Part shown: piece after piece, positions 40,979 to 49,800 of the stretch
Layout: every line of letters begins with the position of its first letter
Numbering within the stretch: the first letter of the stretch is position 1
DNA from: Amycolatopsis orientalis DSM 43388
GTDB taxonomy: Bacteria > Actinomycetota > Actinomycetes > Mycobacteriales > Pseudonocardiaceae
Length of the DNA: 62,078 bases
Direction of reading: 5' to 3'
Assembly (NCBI RefSeq): GCF_000411975.1
Contig: NZ_ASXG01000071.1
Location: forward strand, 1-62,078
Program-made: the position numbers and the translations under genes
The notes under the pieces: model-generated
Told to the model about the DNA's origin: nothing
Seen by the model: the letters and a program-made list of their open reading frames with translations, nothing else
Database searches by the model: none

Positions 40979-42388
40979 TTAGGAAGGCGAGTTGCCTTCG
41001 TCCTTCTTCCCCTCGTCCTCCGGAGCCTTGTCGGACGAGGAACCGGCGTCCCCGGAGTCCTTGGCCTCCCTAGCCTCCCGCTCGGCCTTCTCCGTGCGTT
41101 CCAGCTCCGCGATCGGGTCGAGGTCGGCGTCGAGAGCCGCCGGTTCGGAGATCCGGTCGGCGAAGTCCAGAGGCTCGTCCAGGTCCTCGGCGGTCGGCAT
41201 CAGGTCCGGGTGGGACCAGAGGCTGTCGCGCTTTTCCAGGCCGTGGCGGTCTCCGACGAGCTTCCAGAGGGACGACGCGGCGCGCATCCGGCGCGGGCGC
41301 AGTTCGAGGCCCACCAGGGTCGCGAAGGTCTGCTCGGCCGGGCCGCCGGTCGCGCGGCGGCGGCGGAGGGTTTCGCGCAGCGCCTCGGCTCCGGGCAGAC
41401 GGTCGCCGATGGCCTCGGCCACCACGACGTCCACCCAGCCTTCCACCAGGGCCAGCAGGGTTTCCAGGCGCTTCAGCGCGGCCTGCTGCTCCGGCGTGGT
41501 CTGCGGTTCCAGCAGGCCGGACGACATCGCTTCCTCGATGCTCGCCGGGTTCGCCGGGTCGATGCTTCCGGCCAGCGACTCCAGCGCGGAGGTGTCGACG
41601 GTGATCCCGCGGGCGAACTCCTCGACCGTCGCGAGCAGGCGCTGCCGCAGCCACGGCACGTGTGCGAACAGCCGCTGGTGCGCGGCCTCGCGCGCGGCCA
41701 GGAACACCAGCACCTCGCTGGCCGGCAGCTCCAGGCCCTCGGTGAACTTCTCGATGTTCGCCGGCAGCAGCGCCGACGTCGTGGCCGGGCCGAGCGGCAA
41801 GCCGACCTCGGTCGACGTGAGCACTTCCTGCGCGAGCTGCGCCAGGGCGTTGCCGAGCTGGGAGCCGAACGCCATCCCGCCCATCTGGCCCATCATCGAC
41901 AGCAGCGGGCCCGCCGCCTGCTTGGCCTCCTCGGGCAGCGCCTGCATCCACGCCCCGGACACCTGCTGCGCCACCGGATCGCACAGCCGCTGCCAAGTCG
42001 GCAGCGTCTTCTCGACCCAGGTGCGCGCCGACCACGACACCGTCGAGGTCGCGCCCGCGGGAAGGATCGTCGCCGCGTCGAGCCACAGTTCCGCCAGGTG
42101 GGCGGCGTCGCGGACGGCGGTGGCGGAGTCGCCGCCGCTCTCGGACGTGAAGCCGATCTTGGCGTCGTCCCGTCCGCTCAGGTTCTGGAGTGCGATCTGC
42201 TTCGCCAGGTCGTAGTTGACCGGCCCGCTCGACGAGCCCGCCTGGCTCAGCATCTGGCCCAGCTGGCTCAGCATCTGCCCGAGCTGGTTGAACGCCTCGG
42301 CTCCGCCGGGCTGGCCCGGGTTCGAGGGGTCGTTGTCGCCTCGCTTGTCGGGATCGGGCGGTCCGAAGCCGAACGGGGGATTGCTCAT
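40979..42388 (-). CDS. Zincin-like metalloprotease, DUF2342 family
   Basis: 469 residues. The N-terminus is Pro/Gly/Gln-rich (repeated QLGQMLSQ), and the core contains FLAAREAAHQRLFAHVPWLR, where the conserved Glu and His residues replace a standard HExxH, as in this actinobacterial zinc-metalloprotease-like family. The C-terminus (from about 435) is highly acidic and disordered (SGDAGSSSDKAPEDEGKKDE). A TACGGT -10 box ends 6 bp before the ATG, so a leaderless message is likely. It is divergent from the PDZ-Lon gene; the equivalent is Rv3195 (from memory). Confidence 0.85.
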   Translation of the reverse strand: MSNPPFGFGPPDPDKRGDNDPSNPGQPGGAEAFNQLGQMLSQLGQMLSQAGSSSGPVNYDLAKQIALQNLSGRDDAKIGFTSESGGDSATAVRDAAHLAELWLDAATILPAGATSTVSWSARTWVEKTLPTWQRLCDPVAQQVSGAWMQALPEEAKQAAGPLLSMMGQMGGMAFGSQLGNALAQLAQEVLTSTEVGLPLGPATTSALLPANIEKFTEGLELPASEVLVFLAAREAAHQRLFAHVPWLRQRLLATVEEFARGITVDTSALESLAGSIDPANPASIEEAMSSGLLEPQTTPEQQAALKRLETLLALVEGWVDVVVAEAIGDRLPGAEALRETLRRRRATGGPAEQTFATLVGLELRPRRMRAASSLWKLVGDRHGLEKRDSLWSHPDLMPTAEDLDEPLDFADRISEPAALDADLDPIAELERTEKAEREAREAKDSGDAGSSSDKAPEDEGKKDEGNSPS

Positions 42389-42393
42389 AGCTC

Positions 42394-42470
42394 CACCGTA
42401 CGCGGGTACGACCCGCCTCAGCGCGTCAACCGTGGCCTTCACCGGGAAGCGAACACAGTCACCGTACGCT
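42394..42470. promoter_or_regulatory. Divergent promoter pair with repeated CACCGTACGC
   Basis: CACCGTACGC occurs at 42394-42403 and 42460-42469. It supplies a TACGGT -10 box for the minus-strand gene (6 bp before its ATG) and TACGCT for the plus-strand gene (7 bp before its GTG). Both spacings fit leaderless transcripts. Confidence 0.5.
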
Positions 42471-42477
42471 GTCGCTC

Positions 42478-43599
42478 GTGACAAAACCGGACGAGGACAC
42501 CGCGAACCAGTCCCGCCGCGCCGAACCGTCGCGCGCGCCGGCCCGCAGCGACCGGCGGATGACCCGCCGCGGATGGACGATGCTGGTCAGCGGCGTGCTG
42601 TTCCTGGTGTTCGTCGTGGCCGGGTTCCTGGTGCAGGTGCCGTACGTCGCGATCAGCCCCGGACCCACCTACGACACCCTCGGCCGCGACGCCGCGGGCA
42701 ACCCGGTGATCCAGGTCAAGGGACAGCAGACCTACGGCACCAGCGGCGAACTGCGGATGACCACCGTCTCGCTCAACGACGGCATCAACCTCTTCACCGC
42801 GCTCGGCCTCTGGGCCAGCGGGCGCTACGCGCTCGCGCCGCGCGAGGAGTACTACAAGCCCGGCGAGACGAACGAGCAGGTCAAGCAGGAGAACATCCAG
42901 CAGCTGCAGAACTCGCAGAGCAACGCCCAGGTCGCCGCGCTGCGCCACCTCGGCTACCCGGTGCAGGTCGTCGCGAAGCAGATCGTGTCCGGCAGCCCGG
43001 CCGACCACATCCTCGCCCCGGGCGACAAGCTCGTCGCGGTCAACGGCAAGCAGGTGCACGAGGCGGGCGAGGTCGCCGCGTCGATCGCCAACACCAAGCC
43101 GGGCGACACCGTCCAGGTCACCTTCCAGCATCTCGGCCAGCCGGAACGCACCGTGCCGGTCACGCTCGCCCAGCGCGACGACCGCACCCAGGGCTTCCTC
43201 GGCCTGACCGCCGTCGACCGCGCGGTCGCGCCGTTCTCCGTCGACATCTCGCTGCAGGACGTCGGCGGACCGTCGGCCGGGCTGATGTTCACCCTCGCGA
43301 TCATCGACCGGCTCACCCCGCCCGGGAAACCGGGCAGCGACCTCGCGGGCGGCAGGCACATCGCGGGCACCGGAGAGATCAGCGAAACCGGTCAGGTCGG
43401 GCCGATCGGCGGGATCTCGTTCAAGGTCGTCGGGGCGAAGGAAGCGGGTGCGACCGACTTCCTCGTCCCCGAGCACAACTGCGCCGAGGCGAAGTCGGCC
43501 GCGCCGGAAGGGCTCAACCTGATCAAGGTGTCCACCCTGGACGACGCGCTCCAGCAGCTGGACAACCTGAAGGCCGGTCGCCCGACGGCGCACTGCTGA
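42478..43599 (+). CDS. Membrane-anchored PDZ/Lon-type serine protease
   Basis: 373 residues. A cytoplasmic tail and one membrane helix (TMLVSGVLFLVFVVAGFLV, about 35-53) are followed by a PDZ domain near 165-245 (IVSGSPADHILAPGDKLVAV) and a Lon S16 protease domain. The catalytic dyad is Ser266 (GGPSAGLMF) and Lys316 (GGISFKVVGAKEAG). It has no ATPase domain, as in the YlbL/Rv3194c family, so it cleaves unfolded or membrane-released proteins outside the cell. GTG start. Confidence 0.92.
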   Translation: MTKPDEDTANQSRRAEPSRAPARSDRRMTRRGWTMLVSGVLFLVFVVAGFLVQVPYVAISPGPTYDTLGRDAAGNPVIQVKGQQTYGTSGELRMTTVSLNDGINLFTALGLWASGRYALAPREEYYKPGETNEQVKQENIQQLQNSQSNAQVAALRHLGYPVQVVAKQIVSGSPADHILAPGDKLVAVNGKQVHEAGEVAASIANTKPGDTVQVTFQHLGQPERTVPVTLAQRDDRTQGFLGLTAVDRAVAPFSVDISLQDVGGPSAGLMFTLAIIDRLTPPGKPGSDLAGGRHIAGTGEISETGQVGPIGGISFKVVGAKEAGATDFLVPEHNCAEAKSAAPEGLNLIKVSTLDDALQQLDNLKAGRPTAHC

Positions 43600-43604
43600 C
43601 CTGG

Positions 43605-44231
43605 TCAGCCGAACTCGCTGGTCACCGCGAGGCCGACGCGCCGCAGGACGTCGACGATGCTCGCCGTGGTGCCGGGGGAACCGGCGGCGAGCCAGCGACG
43701 CAGCACCTCGGTGGTCCCCGCGACCACGAGCACGAACGCCGTCCGGGCGTCCGGATCGTCCTCGTGCCCGGGGAGCAGGAGGCTGACGAGAAGATCGGCG
43801 AACTCGGTGTAGGCCTCGCCGCGGCGTTGTTCCAAGACCGGCTGGTGGTTCGCTTCCACCCACAACCGGCTCACCCGGGGATCGGTCGCGATGGCCTCCA
43901 CGGTGGCGGTGACCAGCCGGGTCATCCGCTCCTCCGCGGACGCGGGAGCATCCTCCAGAGCCGTCTCCAATGCTGCCCGGACGGCCTCGAAAACCCCGGT
44001 CAGCACTGCGGTCAAGAGCGTCTCGCGGTCCGCGAAGCTCTCGTAGAAATAGCGCTTCGACAGGCCTGCCCGCCGGCAGACGAGGTCCACCGTCGTTTCG
44101 GCGACCCCGACCTCGCCGACCACGTCGAGCCCTGCCTCCAGGAGCTGGTTCCGGCGCTGGCGGCGGCGGTCTTCGGCACTGACGCCGCGGTAGGGGCGGA
44201 CTACTTCAGGCACCGGGCCATCTTGACACAC
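43605..44231 (-). CDS. TetR/AcrR family transcriptional regulator
   Basis: 208 residues. The HTH lies at about 22-70 (AETTVDLVCRRAGLSKRYFY then ESFADRETLLTAVL), with a helical C-terminal domain. The GTG at 44231 is chosen because AGGA lies 7 nt upstream; a second GTG lies at 44213. It is divergent from the MpaB-like oxygenase gene, and the 66-bp gap contains a GAACG-N4-CGTTC palindrome, so it is probably the oxygenase repressor. It ends only 5 bp from the PDZ-Lon gene, a sign that the pair was inserted into the conserved block. Confidence 0.87.
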   Translation of the reverse strand: MCQDGPVPEVVRPYRGVSAEDRRRQRRNQLLEAGLDVVGEVGVAETTVDLVCRRAGLSKRYFYESFADRETLLTAVLTGVFEAVRAALETALEDAPASAEERMTRLVTATVEAIATDPRVSRLWVEANHQPVLEQRRGEAYTEFADLLVSLLLPGHEDDPDARTAFVLVVAGTTEVLRRWLAAGSPGTTASIVDVLRRVGLAVTSEFG

Positions 44232-44261
44232 GCGCGTTCCTAGTTGATAGTCGGCAGAATC

Positions 44262-44279
44262 AGGAACGCTGACGTTCTT
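44262..44279. promoter_or_regulatory. Putative TetR operator upstream of the MpaB-like gene
   Basis: AGGAACG-CTGA-CGTTCTT is an inverted repeat with one mismatch. A further CGTTCCT half-site lies at 44235-44241 inside the divergent gap. The site is about 20 bp before the oxygenase ATG. Confidence 0.6.
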
Positions 44280-44297
44280 ACTTAGTCCGGAGGCATC

Positions 44298-45188
44298 ATG
44301 AGCGGACTTGCCGGCGGGCGCGGCCTCGCCGCGGCCATCGCCGCCCTCGACCCGGTACGGGACAACGAGGCGATCACCCACCTCAGCCTGGGCGTCCGGT
44401 ACGGCGACGCGATGTTCGTGCACGGTGCCTACACGGTCGCGTTCGCCCGCCAGGTCGCTTCGCCGTCGATCGCGCGGATCGTCTACCGCACGGGCACCGG
44501 CGACATGATGCGGAACGTCCGGCGGCGCAACGACCACACGCTCGTCTTCTTCGGCGAGATGATCCGGCACGGGCACAGCAGCGAAGCCGGCCGCCGGGTG
44601 ATCGACCGGATGGAGGAGATCCACGCCCGGTTCGGGATCACCGGCGAGGACAAGCTGTTCACGCTCGGGTCGCTGATCTTCGAGCCGGGCCGGATCCTCG
44701 GCGAGCTGGGACTGGAGGTCTTCACCGAGGCCGAGGACCTGGCGCATTACTGCTTCTGGCGGGGCGTCGGCGAGTACCTGGGCCTGGACATCCCGCCCAG
44801 TCGGCAGGAGTTCCTGAACTGGATCCACGGCTACGAAGAGCGGCTCGGCTTCACCGACGGCGGCCGCGCCCTCGTCGAGCAGCTGTTCGTCGACTGGCGT
44901 CGCTGGTTTCCCGGACCCGCGCGCCGGCTCGCCGCGCCGAGTCTGCTGCTCCTCATGGGCAGGCAGCTGCGCGAGATCCATCGGTTGCCCGAGCCGCCCG
45001 CCACGGTGCGGCGAGCCGGGCCGCGCCTGGTGTCGGCGTACCTCGGCTTCCAAGGGAGCCGTCCGCACCGCACCGGCAGATCATGGTCCGACCACTTCGT
45101 CGACCCGCACGCGGGCGTGGTCGACATCGCCCGCTACGGGCATCGGCCGCTTCGGAAACCTCGCCCGGTTTCCGAAGCGGCGGAATGA
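44298..45188 (+). CDS. MpaB-family (DUF2236) haem oxygenase-like protein
   Basis: 296 residues of the DUF2236 superfamily that also includes Lcp (23.1-24.3 kb). Family-typical blocks are YGDAMFVHGAYTVAFARQVA, DRMEEIHARFGITGED (with a candidate haem-ligand His) and LFTLGSLIFEP. Members oxidise hydrophobic or aromatic substrates. GGAGG precedes the ATG. It is not exported (no signal), unlike Lcp. The last 40 bp hold a 14-bp inverted repeat. Confidence 0.82.
   Translation: MSGLAGGRGLAAAIAALDPVRDNEAITHLSLGVRYGDAMFVHGAYTVAFARQVASPSIARIVYRTGTGDMMRNVRRRNDHTLVFFGEMIRHGHSSEAGRRVIDRMEEIHARFGITGEDKLFTLGSLIFEPGRILGELGLEVFTEAEDLAHYCFWRGVGEYLGLDIPPSRQEFLNWIHGYEERLGFTDGGRALVEQLFVDWRRWFPGPARRLAAPSLLLLMGRQLREIHRLPEPPATVRRAGPRLVSAYLGFQGSRPHRTGRSWSDHFVDPHAGVVDIARYGHRPLRKPRPVSEAAE
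45147..45180. terminator. Terminator-like hairpin inside the 3' end of the MpaB-like gene
   Basis: CCGCTTCGGAAACC pairs perfectly with GGTTTCCGAAGCGG across 6 nt. It encodes the last residues before the stop at 45186-45188 and lies just before the convergent PPA1309-family gene. Confidence 0.65.
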
Positions 45189-45209
45189 ACCGCCGCCTCG
45201 GTCCGCCGC

Positions 45210-45773
45210 TCAGGGCTGCAAGGTCGTCTTCAGCGCTTCCACCAGATTCGGCGCGAGATCCGGGCTTTCCACCAGTTCGTCGACCGCGTCCTCGTTCTCG
45301 TCGCCCGGCTGGACGCCGCGCAGCCGCATGACGCAGGCCGCGTCGCCTTCGCGCAGGACGGCGGCGACCAGCCGGGCCTCGGTGCGGCGCGGGTGGTCCG
45401 CGGCGGCGCGGCGGAGGCTTTCGGCGTCCGCTTCGGCGATTCCTTCGAGTTCCGCCTCCGCGTCCGGCGGCAGCACGATGATCTCCTGCGCCAGCGCGCA
45501 GCCGACCACGATCTCCGGCCACGCGATCCGGCCAAGCGATTCGGCGAGATCGCCCTCCGGCAGCGCCTCCTGGGCCACCGGCGTCAGCGGGTTCGCCCGG
45601 TCGAGCTGACCGGCCAGCTCGGGCTGTTCGTCCAGCAGCGCCGCGGTCGGCACCAGCGCGAACAACTGCGGCGGCTGGTTCCAGCCCGCGGCCGCGACGA
45701 ACTCTTCGACTTCCCGGGCCAGCCCGGCGACAGGGTGGGCGGCAGACGGCTCACTCGGTGGCATGGCGACCAT
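45210..45773 (-). CDS. PPA1309-family conserved actinobacterial protein
   Basis: 187 residues, acidic and soluble, containing VEEFVAAAGWNQPPQLFALV, AWPEIVVGCALAQEIIVLP and the C-terminal RLVAAVLREGDAACVMRLRG. This is the widespread actinobacterial PPA1309 family of unknown function, usually beside PDZ-Lon and UPF0182 genes. The ATG at 45773 is used; one three codons downstream is possible. It is divergent from the UPF0182 gene. Confidence 0.8.
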   Translation of the reverse strand: MVAMPPSEPSAAHPVAGLAREVEEFVAAAGWNQPPQLFALVPTAALLDEQPELAGQLDRANPLTPVAQEALPEGDLAESLGRIAWPEIVVGCALAQEIIVLPPDAEAELEGIAEADAESLRRAAADHPRRTEARLVAAVLREGDAACVMRLRGVQPGDENEDAVDELVESPDLAPNLVEALKTTLQP

Positions 45774-45914
45774 CGTGTCAGGCGTCCCCGCGACGCGCCG
45801 CGCGTGCCCGGTTTGGGCGGTCCCGGGAACTCGCGACACCATCCGTAGAGTTAGAGGTCACGGGGGACACCGCTGCCCCCCGGAGAACGTGTTCACGAAG
45901 ACAGGAGCGTTGCC

Positions 45915-48905
45915 GTGGCGACTCGGCCCCCGGTGAGCCTGAAGCTGTCCCGGCGCAGCCGGATCCTTCTCATCATCGCCGCGGTGATCGTGCTGGCCCT
46001 GCTGGCCGGCGTCCGGTTGCTCGACACCTACGTGGACTGGCTGTGGTTCGGCGAACTGCAGGCCCGCTCGGTCTTCACCACGGAGCTGGTCACTCGCGTC
46101 GTGCTCTTCCTCGCGGTCGGGCTGCTGGTCGGCGGGGCGCTCGCGGTCAGCCTGCTGATCGCCTACCGGACCCGCCCGGTGTTCGTGCCGGTGTCCGGCC
46201 GCGACGATCCGCTGTCGCGCTACCGCTCGGTGATCGTCAGCCGGATCCGGCTGTTCGGCATCGGCATCCCGGTGCTCACCGGCGTCATCTCCGGCGCGTC
46301 GGCGACCGGGGACTGGCAGACGATCCAGCTGTTCCTCAACGGCACCTCGTTCGGGCAGAAAGACCCCGAGTTCGGCATCGACCTCGGCTTCTACGCGTTC
46401 TCCCTGCCGTTCGTGAACTGGCTGCTCGGCTGGCTGTTCGTCGCTGTCGTCGTCTCGTTCTTCGGCGCGCTGATCGCGCACTACATCTTCGGCGGCATCC
46501 GGCTCGCCGGCCGCGGCGGCCAGCTGGCCGGCCCGACGCGCGCGCAGCTCGCGATCACCGTCGGGATCTTCGTGCTGCTGAAGGCGGTCGAGTACTTCTT
46601 CGACCGGTACAACCTGCTGCTGTCCGACCGGAACATGCCGCTGTTCAACGGCGCCACCTACACCGACCTCAACGCGGTGCTCCCGGCGAAGCTGATCCTG
46701 CTGTGCATTTCGGTGATCTGCGCGATCGCGTTCTTCGCCGGCGCGTTCCTGCGGAATCTGCAGCTGCCGGCGATTTCGCTGGTCCTGCTGATCCTCTCCG
46801 GCGTGCTCGTCGGCGTCGCCTGGCCGGCGATTCTCGACCAGTTCTCGGTCAAGCCGAACGCCAACGAAAAGGAAGCGACGTCGATCCAGCGCAACATGGA
46901 CGCGACGCGCGCGGCGTACGGCCTCGCCAACGTGAAATACGAGCAGTACCCGGGCAAGACCGACACCACCGCGGACGCGGTGAAGGCCGACACCGGCACG
47001 GTCTCCAACATCCGGCTGCTCGACCCGAACATCCTCAGCGACACCTTCACTCAGCGCGTCGGCCGCGAGAACTTCTACGGCTTCCCGTCCAAGCTGGACA
47101 TCGACCGGTACACCATCGGCGGCACCACGCAGGACTACATCGTGGCCGCCAAGGAAATGAAGACCGACGGGCTCACCGGCAACCAGAACAACTGGATCAA
47201 CAAGCACATGGTCTACACGCACGGCAACGGCTTCGTGGCCGCGCCGGCGAACACGATCGACCGTGCGGTGAAGGATTCCAACTCCGACGGCGGCTACCCG
47301 ATCGCCACCACGAGCGACACCACCAACCCCACCGGAGCCGGCTCGATCAACGGCCAGCCGGGCATCAAGGTCGACCAGCCGCGGATCTACTACGGCGAGC
47401 TGACCAACCAGTCCGACTACGCGATCGTCGGCGGCACCCCGGGCAAGGCCCCGGGCGAGTACGACACCGACGCCCAGCGCGGCTACCTCTACCAGGGCAA
47501 GGGCGGCGTCTCGCTCGACAACTGGTTCAACCGGCTGATGTTCGCCGCCGAATACCGCGAACCGAAAATCCTCTTCTCCGACGCCATCGGCGACGGCTCG
47601 AAGATCATGTACAACCGCGAACCGCGCGACCGCGTCGCGAAGGTGGCCCCGTGGCTCACCCTCGACGGCGACCCGTACCCCGCGGTGGTCAACGGCCGCA
47701 TCCAGTGGATCGTCGACGGCTACACCACGCTCGACAACTACCCGTACGCCCAGCAGACGCAGCTCGGCGAAGCGACCAACGACTCGCTCAACGGCGTCAC
47801 CAAACAGGCGAACAACTCGATCAATTACATCCGCAACTCGGTGAAGGCGACCGTCGACGCGTTCGACGGCACCGTCACGCTGTATTCGATCGACGACAAC
47901 GAACCCGTCCTCAAGGCATGGGAGAAGGTCTTCCCGGGCATGGTGAAACCCAGCTCGGCGATCTCGCCGGAACTGCGCTCGCACTTCCGCTACCCCGAGG
48001 ACCTGTTCAAAGTCCAGCGCGAACTGCTCGCCCGCTACCACGTCGACAGCCCGCAGGAATTCTATGCGCAGCAGGCGTTCTGGAGCGTCCCGCAGGACCC
48101 GACCGAGGACGGCAGCTCCACCACCGCCGGATCGAACGTCGCCAACCAGCCCGGGTACTACGTCCTCGCCGACGCGGCGGGCGAAGGCAGGCCGACCTTC
48201 CAGCTGACCAGCGCCCTCACCGGCCTGCAACGGCAATACCTTTCCGCCTGGATGTCCGTTTCCTCGGATCCGCAGGACTACGGCACCATCCGCGTCCTGA
48301 AACTGCCCCCGGCCAGCGGAGCGAACCAGGTCGACGGACCCGTCCAGGTGCAAAACCGGTTCCAGAGCGACCCCCGCGTCGCCCAAGACCGGACCTTGCT
48401 GAACAACCCCAACGTCATCCCCATCTACGGCAACCTGATCACCCTGCCGGTCGCGGACGGATTCCTGTACGTCGAACCCGTCTACATCCGCCAGCGCAAC
48501 CAGCTCAGCTATCCGCAGCTGGCGCGCGTGCTCGTCTCCTACGGAGCCAAGATCGGCTTCGCGTCCACCCTCAACGAGGCACTCGACCAAGTCTTCGGCA
48601 AGGGCACCGGCGCGGCCGCCACCACCCCGAAGGAAGGCGAACCCGGCACCACGACCACCACCCCGCCGACCACCAGCACCACCGCGCCGCCGCCCAGCAC
48701 GGGCGGCAGCAACCCGGCCATGGACAAGGCAGTCGCCGACATCCAAGCCGCGCTCGCCAAGCTCAAAGCGGCACAACAGTCAGGCAACTTCGCCGACCAA
48801 GGCGCGGCGCTCCAAGCCCTCGACGCCGCCACCAAGGAGTACAACTCCGCCAAACCGACCACCCCGCCGCCCAGCAGCGGACCGCAATCCCAGCCCGGCG
48901 GGTGA
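45915..48905 (+). CDS. UPF0182 family large membrane protein
   Basis: 996 residues. About seven membrane helices occupy the first 310 residues (for example ILLIIAAVIVLALLAGV and LAITVGIFVLLKAVEYFF), followed by a large outside domain with the conserved LPGLQ-free block YPEDLFKVQREL and TPEDGSS-like regions. The C-terminal 80 residues are low complexity (Thr/Pro-rich linker, then an Ala/Lys helix NPAMDKAVADIQ). Function unknown; the equivalent is Rv3193c (from memory). GTG start. Confidence 0.92.
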   Translation: MATRPPVSLKLSRRSRILLIIAAVIVLALLAGVRLLDTYVDWLWFGELQARSVFTTELVTRVVLFLAVGLLVGGALAVSLLIAYRTRPVFVPVSGRDDPLSRYRSVIVSRIRLFGIGIPVLTGVISGASATGDWQTIQLFLNGTSFGQKDPEFGIDLGFYAFSLPFVNWLLGWLFVAVVVSFFGALIAHYIFGGIRLAGRGGQLAGPTRAQLAITVGIFVLLKAVEYFFDRYNLLLSDRNMPLFNGATYTDLNAVLPAKLILLCISVICAIAFFAGAFLRNLQLPAISLVLLILSGVLVGVAWPAILDQFSVKPNANEKEATSIQRNMDATRAAYGLANVKYEQYPGKTDTTADAVKADTGTVSNIRLLDPNILSDTFTQRVGRENFYGFPSKLDIDRYTIGGTTQDYIVAAKEMKTDGLTGNQNNWINKHMVYTHGNGFVAAPANTIDRAVKDSNSDGGYPIATTSDTTNPTGAGSINGQPGIKVDQPRIYYGELTNQSDYAIVGGTPGKAPGEYDTDAQRGYLYQGKGGVSLDNWFNRLMFAAEYREPKILFSDAIGDGSKIMYNREPRDRVAKVAPWLTLDGDPYPAVVNGRIQWIVDGYTTLDNYPYAQQTQLGEATNDSLNGVTKQANNSINYIRNSVKATVDAFDGTVTLYSIDDNEPVLKAWEKVFPGMVKPSSAISPELRSHFRYPEDLFKVQRELLARYHVDSPQEFYAQQAFWSVPQDPTEDGSSTTAGSNVANQPGYYVLADAAGEGRPTFQLTSALTGLQRQYLSAWMSVSSDPQDYGTIRVLKLPPASGANQVDGPVQVQNRFQSDPRVAQDRTLLNNPNVIPIYGNLITLPVADGFLYVEPVYIRQRNQLSYPQLARVLVSYGAKIGFASTLNEALDQVFGKGTGAAATTPKEGEPGTTTTTPPTTSTTAPPPSTGGSNPAMDKAVADIQAALAKLKAAQQSGNFADQGAALQALDAATKEYNSAKPTTPPPSSGPQSQPGG

Positions 48906-48972
48906 CCTCGGTTACGTAACCGGCACCTGCTTTGCGCCCGCTGGAAACCCAGGCGTAAAATAGGTGCCACGA

Positions 48973-49046
48973 CGCGGGGTGGAGCAGCTCGGTAGCTCGC
49001 TGGGCTCATAACCCAGAGGTCGCAGGTTCAAATCCTGTCCCCGCTA
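48973..49046 (+). tRNA. Initiator tRNA-fMet (CAT)
   Basis: 74 nt with a complete cloverleaf. The anticodon loop is CTCATAA, and the stem has the three consecutive G-C pairs (GGG/CCC) required of initiators. C1 opposes T72, leaving the first acceptor pair unmatched, the other initiator hallmark. The T loop is TTCAAAT and A73 is the last encoded base. CCA is not encoded. Confidence 0.96.
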
Positions 49047-49055
49047 CGCAGATAC

Positions 49056-49096
49056 AAAGCCGGGGCTCGTGCGGATGCACGGGCCCCGGCTTTTTT
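49056..49096 (+). terminator. Intrinsic terminator of the initiator tRNA gene
   Basis: AAAGCCGGGGCTCGTGC pairs with GCACGGGCCCCGGCTTT (one G-T pair), and six T residues follow the stem from 49091. Confidence 0.9.
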
Positions 49097-49286
49097 GTGC
49101 GCCATTCGGCCGTCGCTCGGGTGGTGGTTGCGGCGCGGTGATCGTTTCGGCAGTGGTTGCGGAGCGTGGCAGAGTCTACTGTGGACATACCTGCGGACTG
49201 GGCTGTTAGAGGGGTTGCCGCTGGCCACAATGGACTGATTCGTGACCACTGTGGACACAGCGGCGGATAAGTGGGACCGTAGAGGG

Positions 49287-49787
49287 GTGTCCGAATTGAA
49301 TGCAACCGCCGCCGCTCTGCTCGGTCTGCTCCACGACGGCCCCGCCACCGGCGGGCAGCTCGTCTCGGGCGCCGACGAGCGCTTCGGCGCCTTCTTCAGC
49401 GTCACCCGCAGCCAGGTCTACCGCGAGCTCCCGGCGCTCTCGAAAGAGGGCCTCGTCCGGCTCGGCAAGCAGGGACCCCGTTCGAGCCAGCAGTACGTGC
49501 TCACCGCGGCAGGCAAGAAGGCCTTCAAGACGTGGCTCACGTCCGAGGCCGGACCCGACCACCTGCGCAGCCCGCTCATCCTGCGGCTCGTGCACGCCGG
49601 CTCCCTGACCGCCAAACAGCGCGGCGCCCTGCTCGACAGCGCCCGCGCCACCTACCAGGCGCAGCTCGAGGAGGCCAAGAACGCCACCAAGGCCGCCGAC
49701 GGCCCCTACGCCAAGGCGGTCGCCGAGTTCGCCCAGGCGCAGGCCAAGGCCGCCCTGAAGCTGCTCGACTCGATCCCGCAGGCCTGA
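49287..49787 (+). CDS. PadR-like winged-helix regulator
   Basis: 166 residues. A PadR winged helix spans the first 95 residues ([49 protein letters not shown]), and the C-terminal half is a helical dimerisation region ([16 protein letters not shown]). The GTG at 49287 is chosen by domain length; no ribosome site, possibly leaderless. An in-frame GTG lies 45 bp upstream. ACTGTGGACA occurs twice upstream (49178-49187 and 49248-49257). Confidence 0.83.
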   Translation: MSELNATAAALLGLLHDGPATGGQLVSGADERFGAFFSVTRSQVYRELPALSKEGLVRLGKQGPRSSQQYVLTAAGKKAFKTWLTSEAGPDHLRSPLILRLVHAGSLTAKQRGALLDSARATYQAQLEEAKNATKAADGPYAKAVAEFAQAQAKAALKLLDSIPQA

Positions 49788-49800
49788 GCGCCGCCCCGGC

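Noticed and set aside
44262..44279. LexA/SOS box at GAACGCTGACGTTC
   Set aside because: The GAAC/GTTC spacing is six bases rather than the four of the actinobacterial SOS box; a TetR operator fits the context better.
45858..48776. 972-codon minus-strand ORF opposite the UPF0182 gene
   Set aside because: It is a mirror frame of a well-conserved membrane protein gene; it has repetitive Val/Arg/Asp composition and no family features.
49006..49305. Minus-strand ORF ending VAGTGFEPATSGL
   Set aside because: The end is the reverse translation of the initiator tRNA T arm and acceptor stem, the same kind of artefact. No other coding features.
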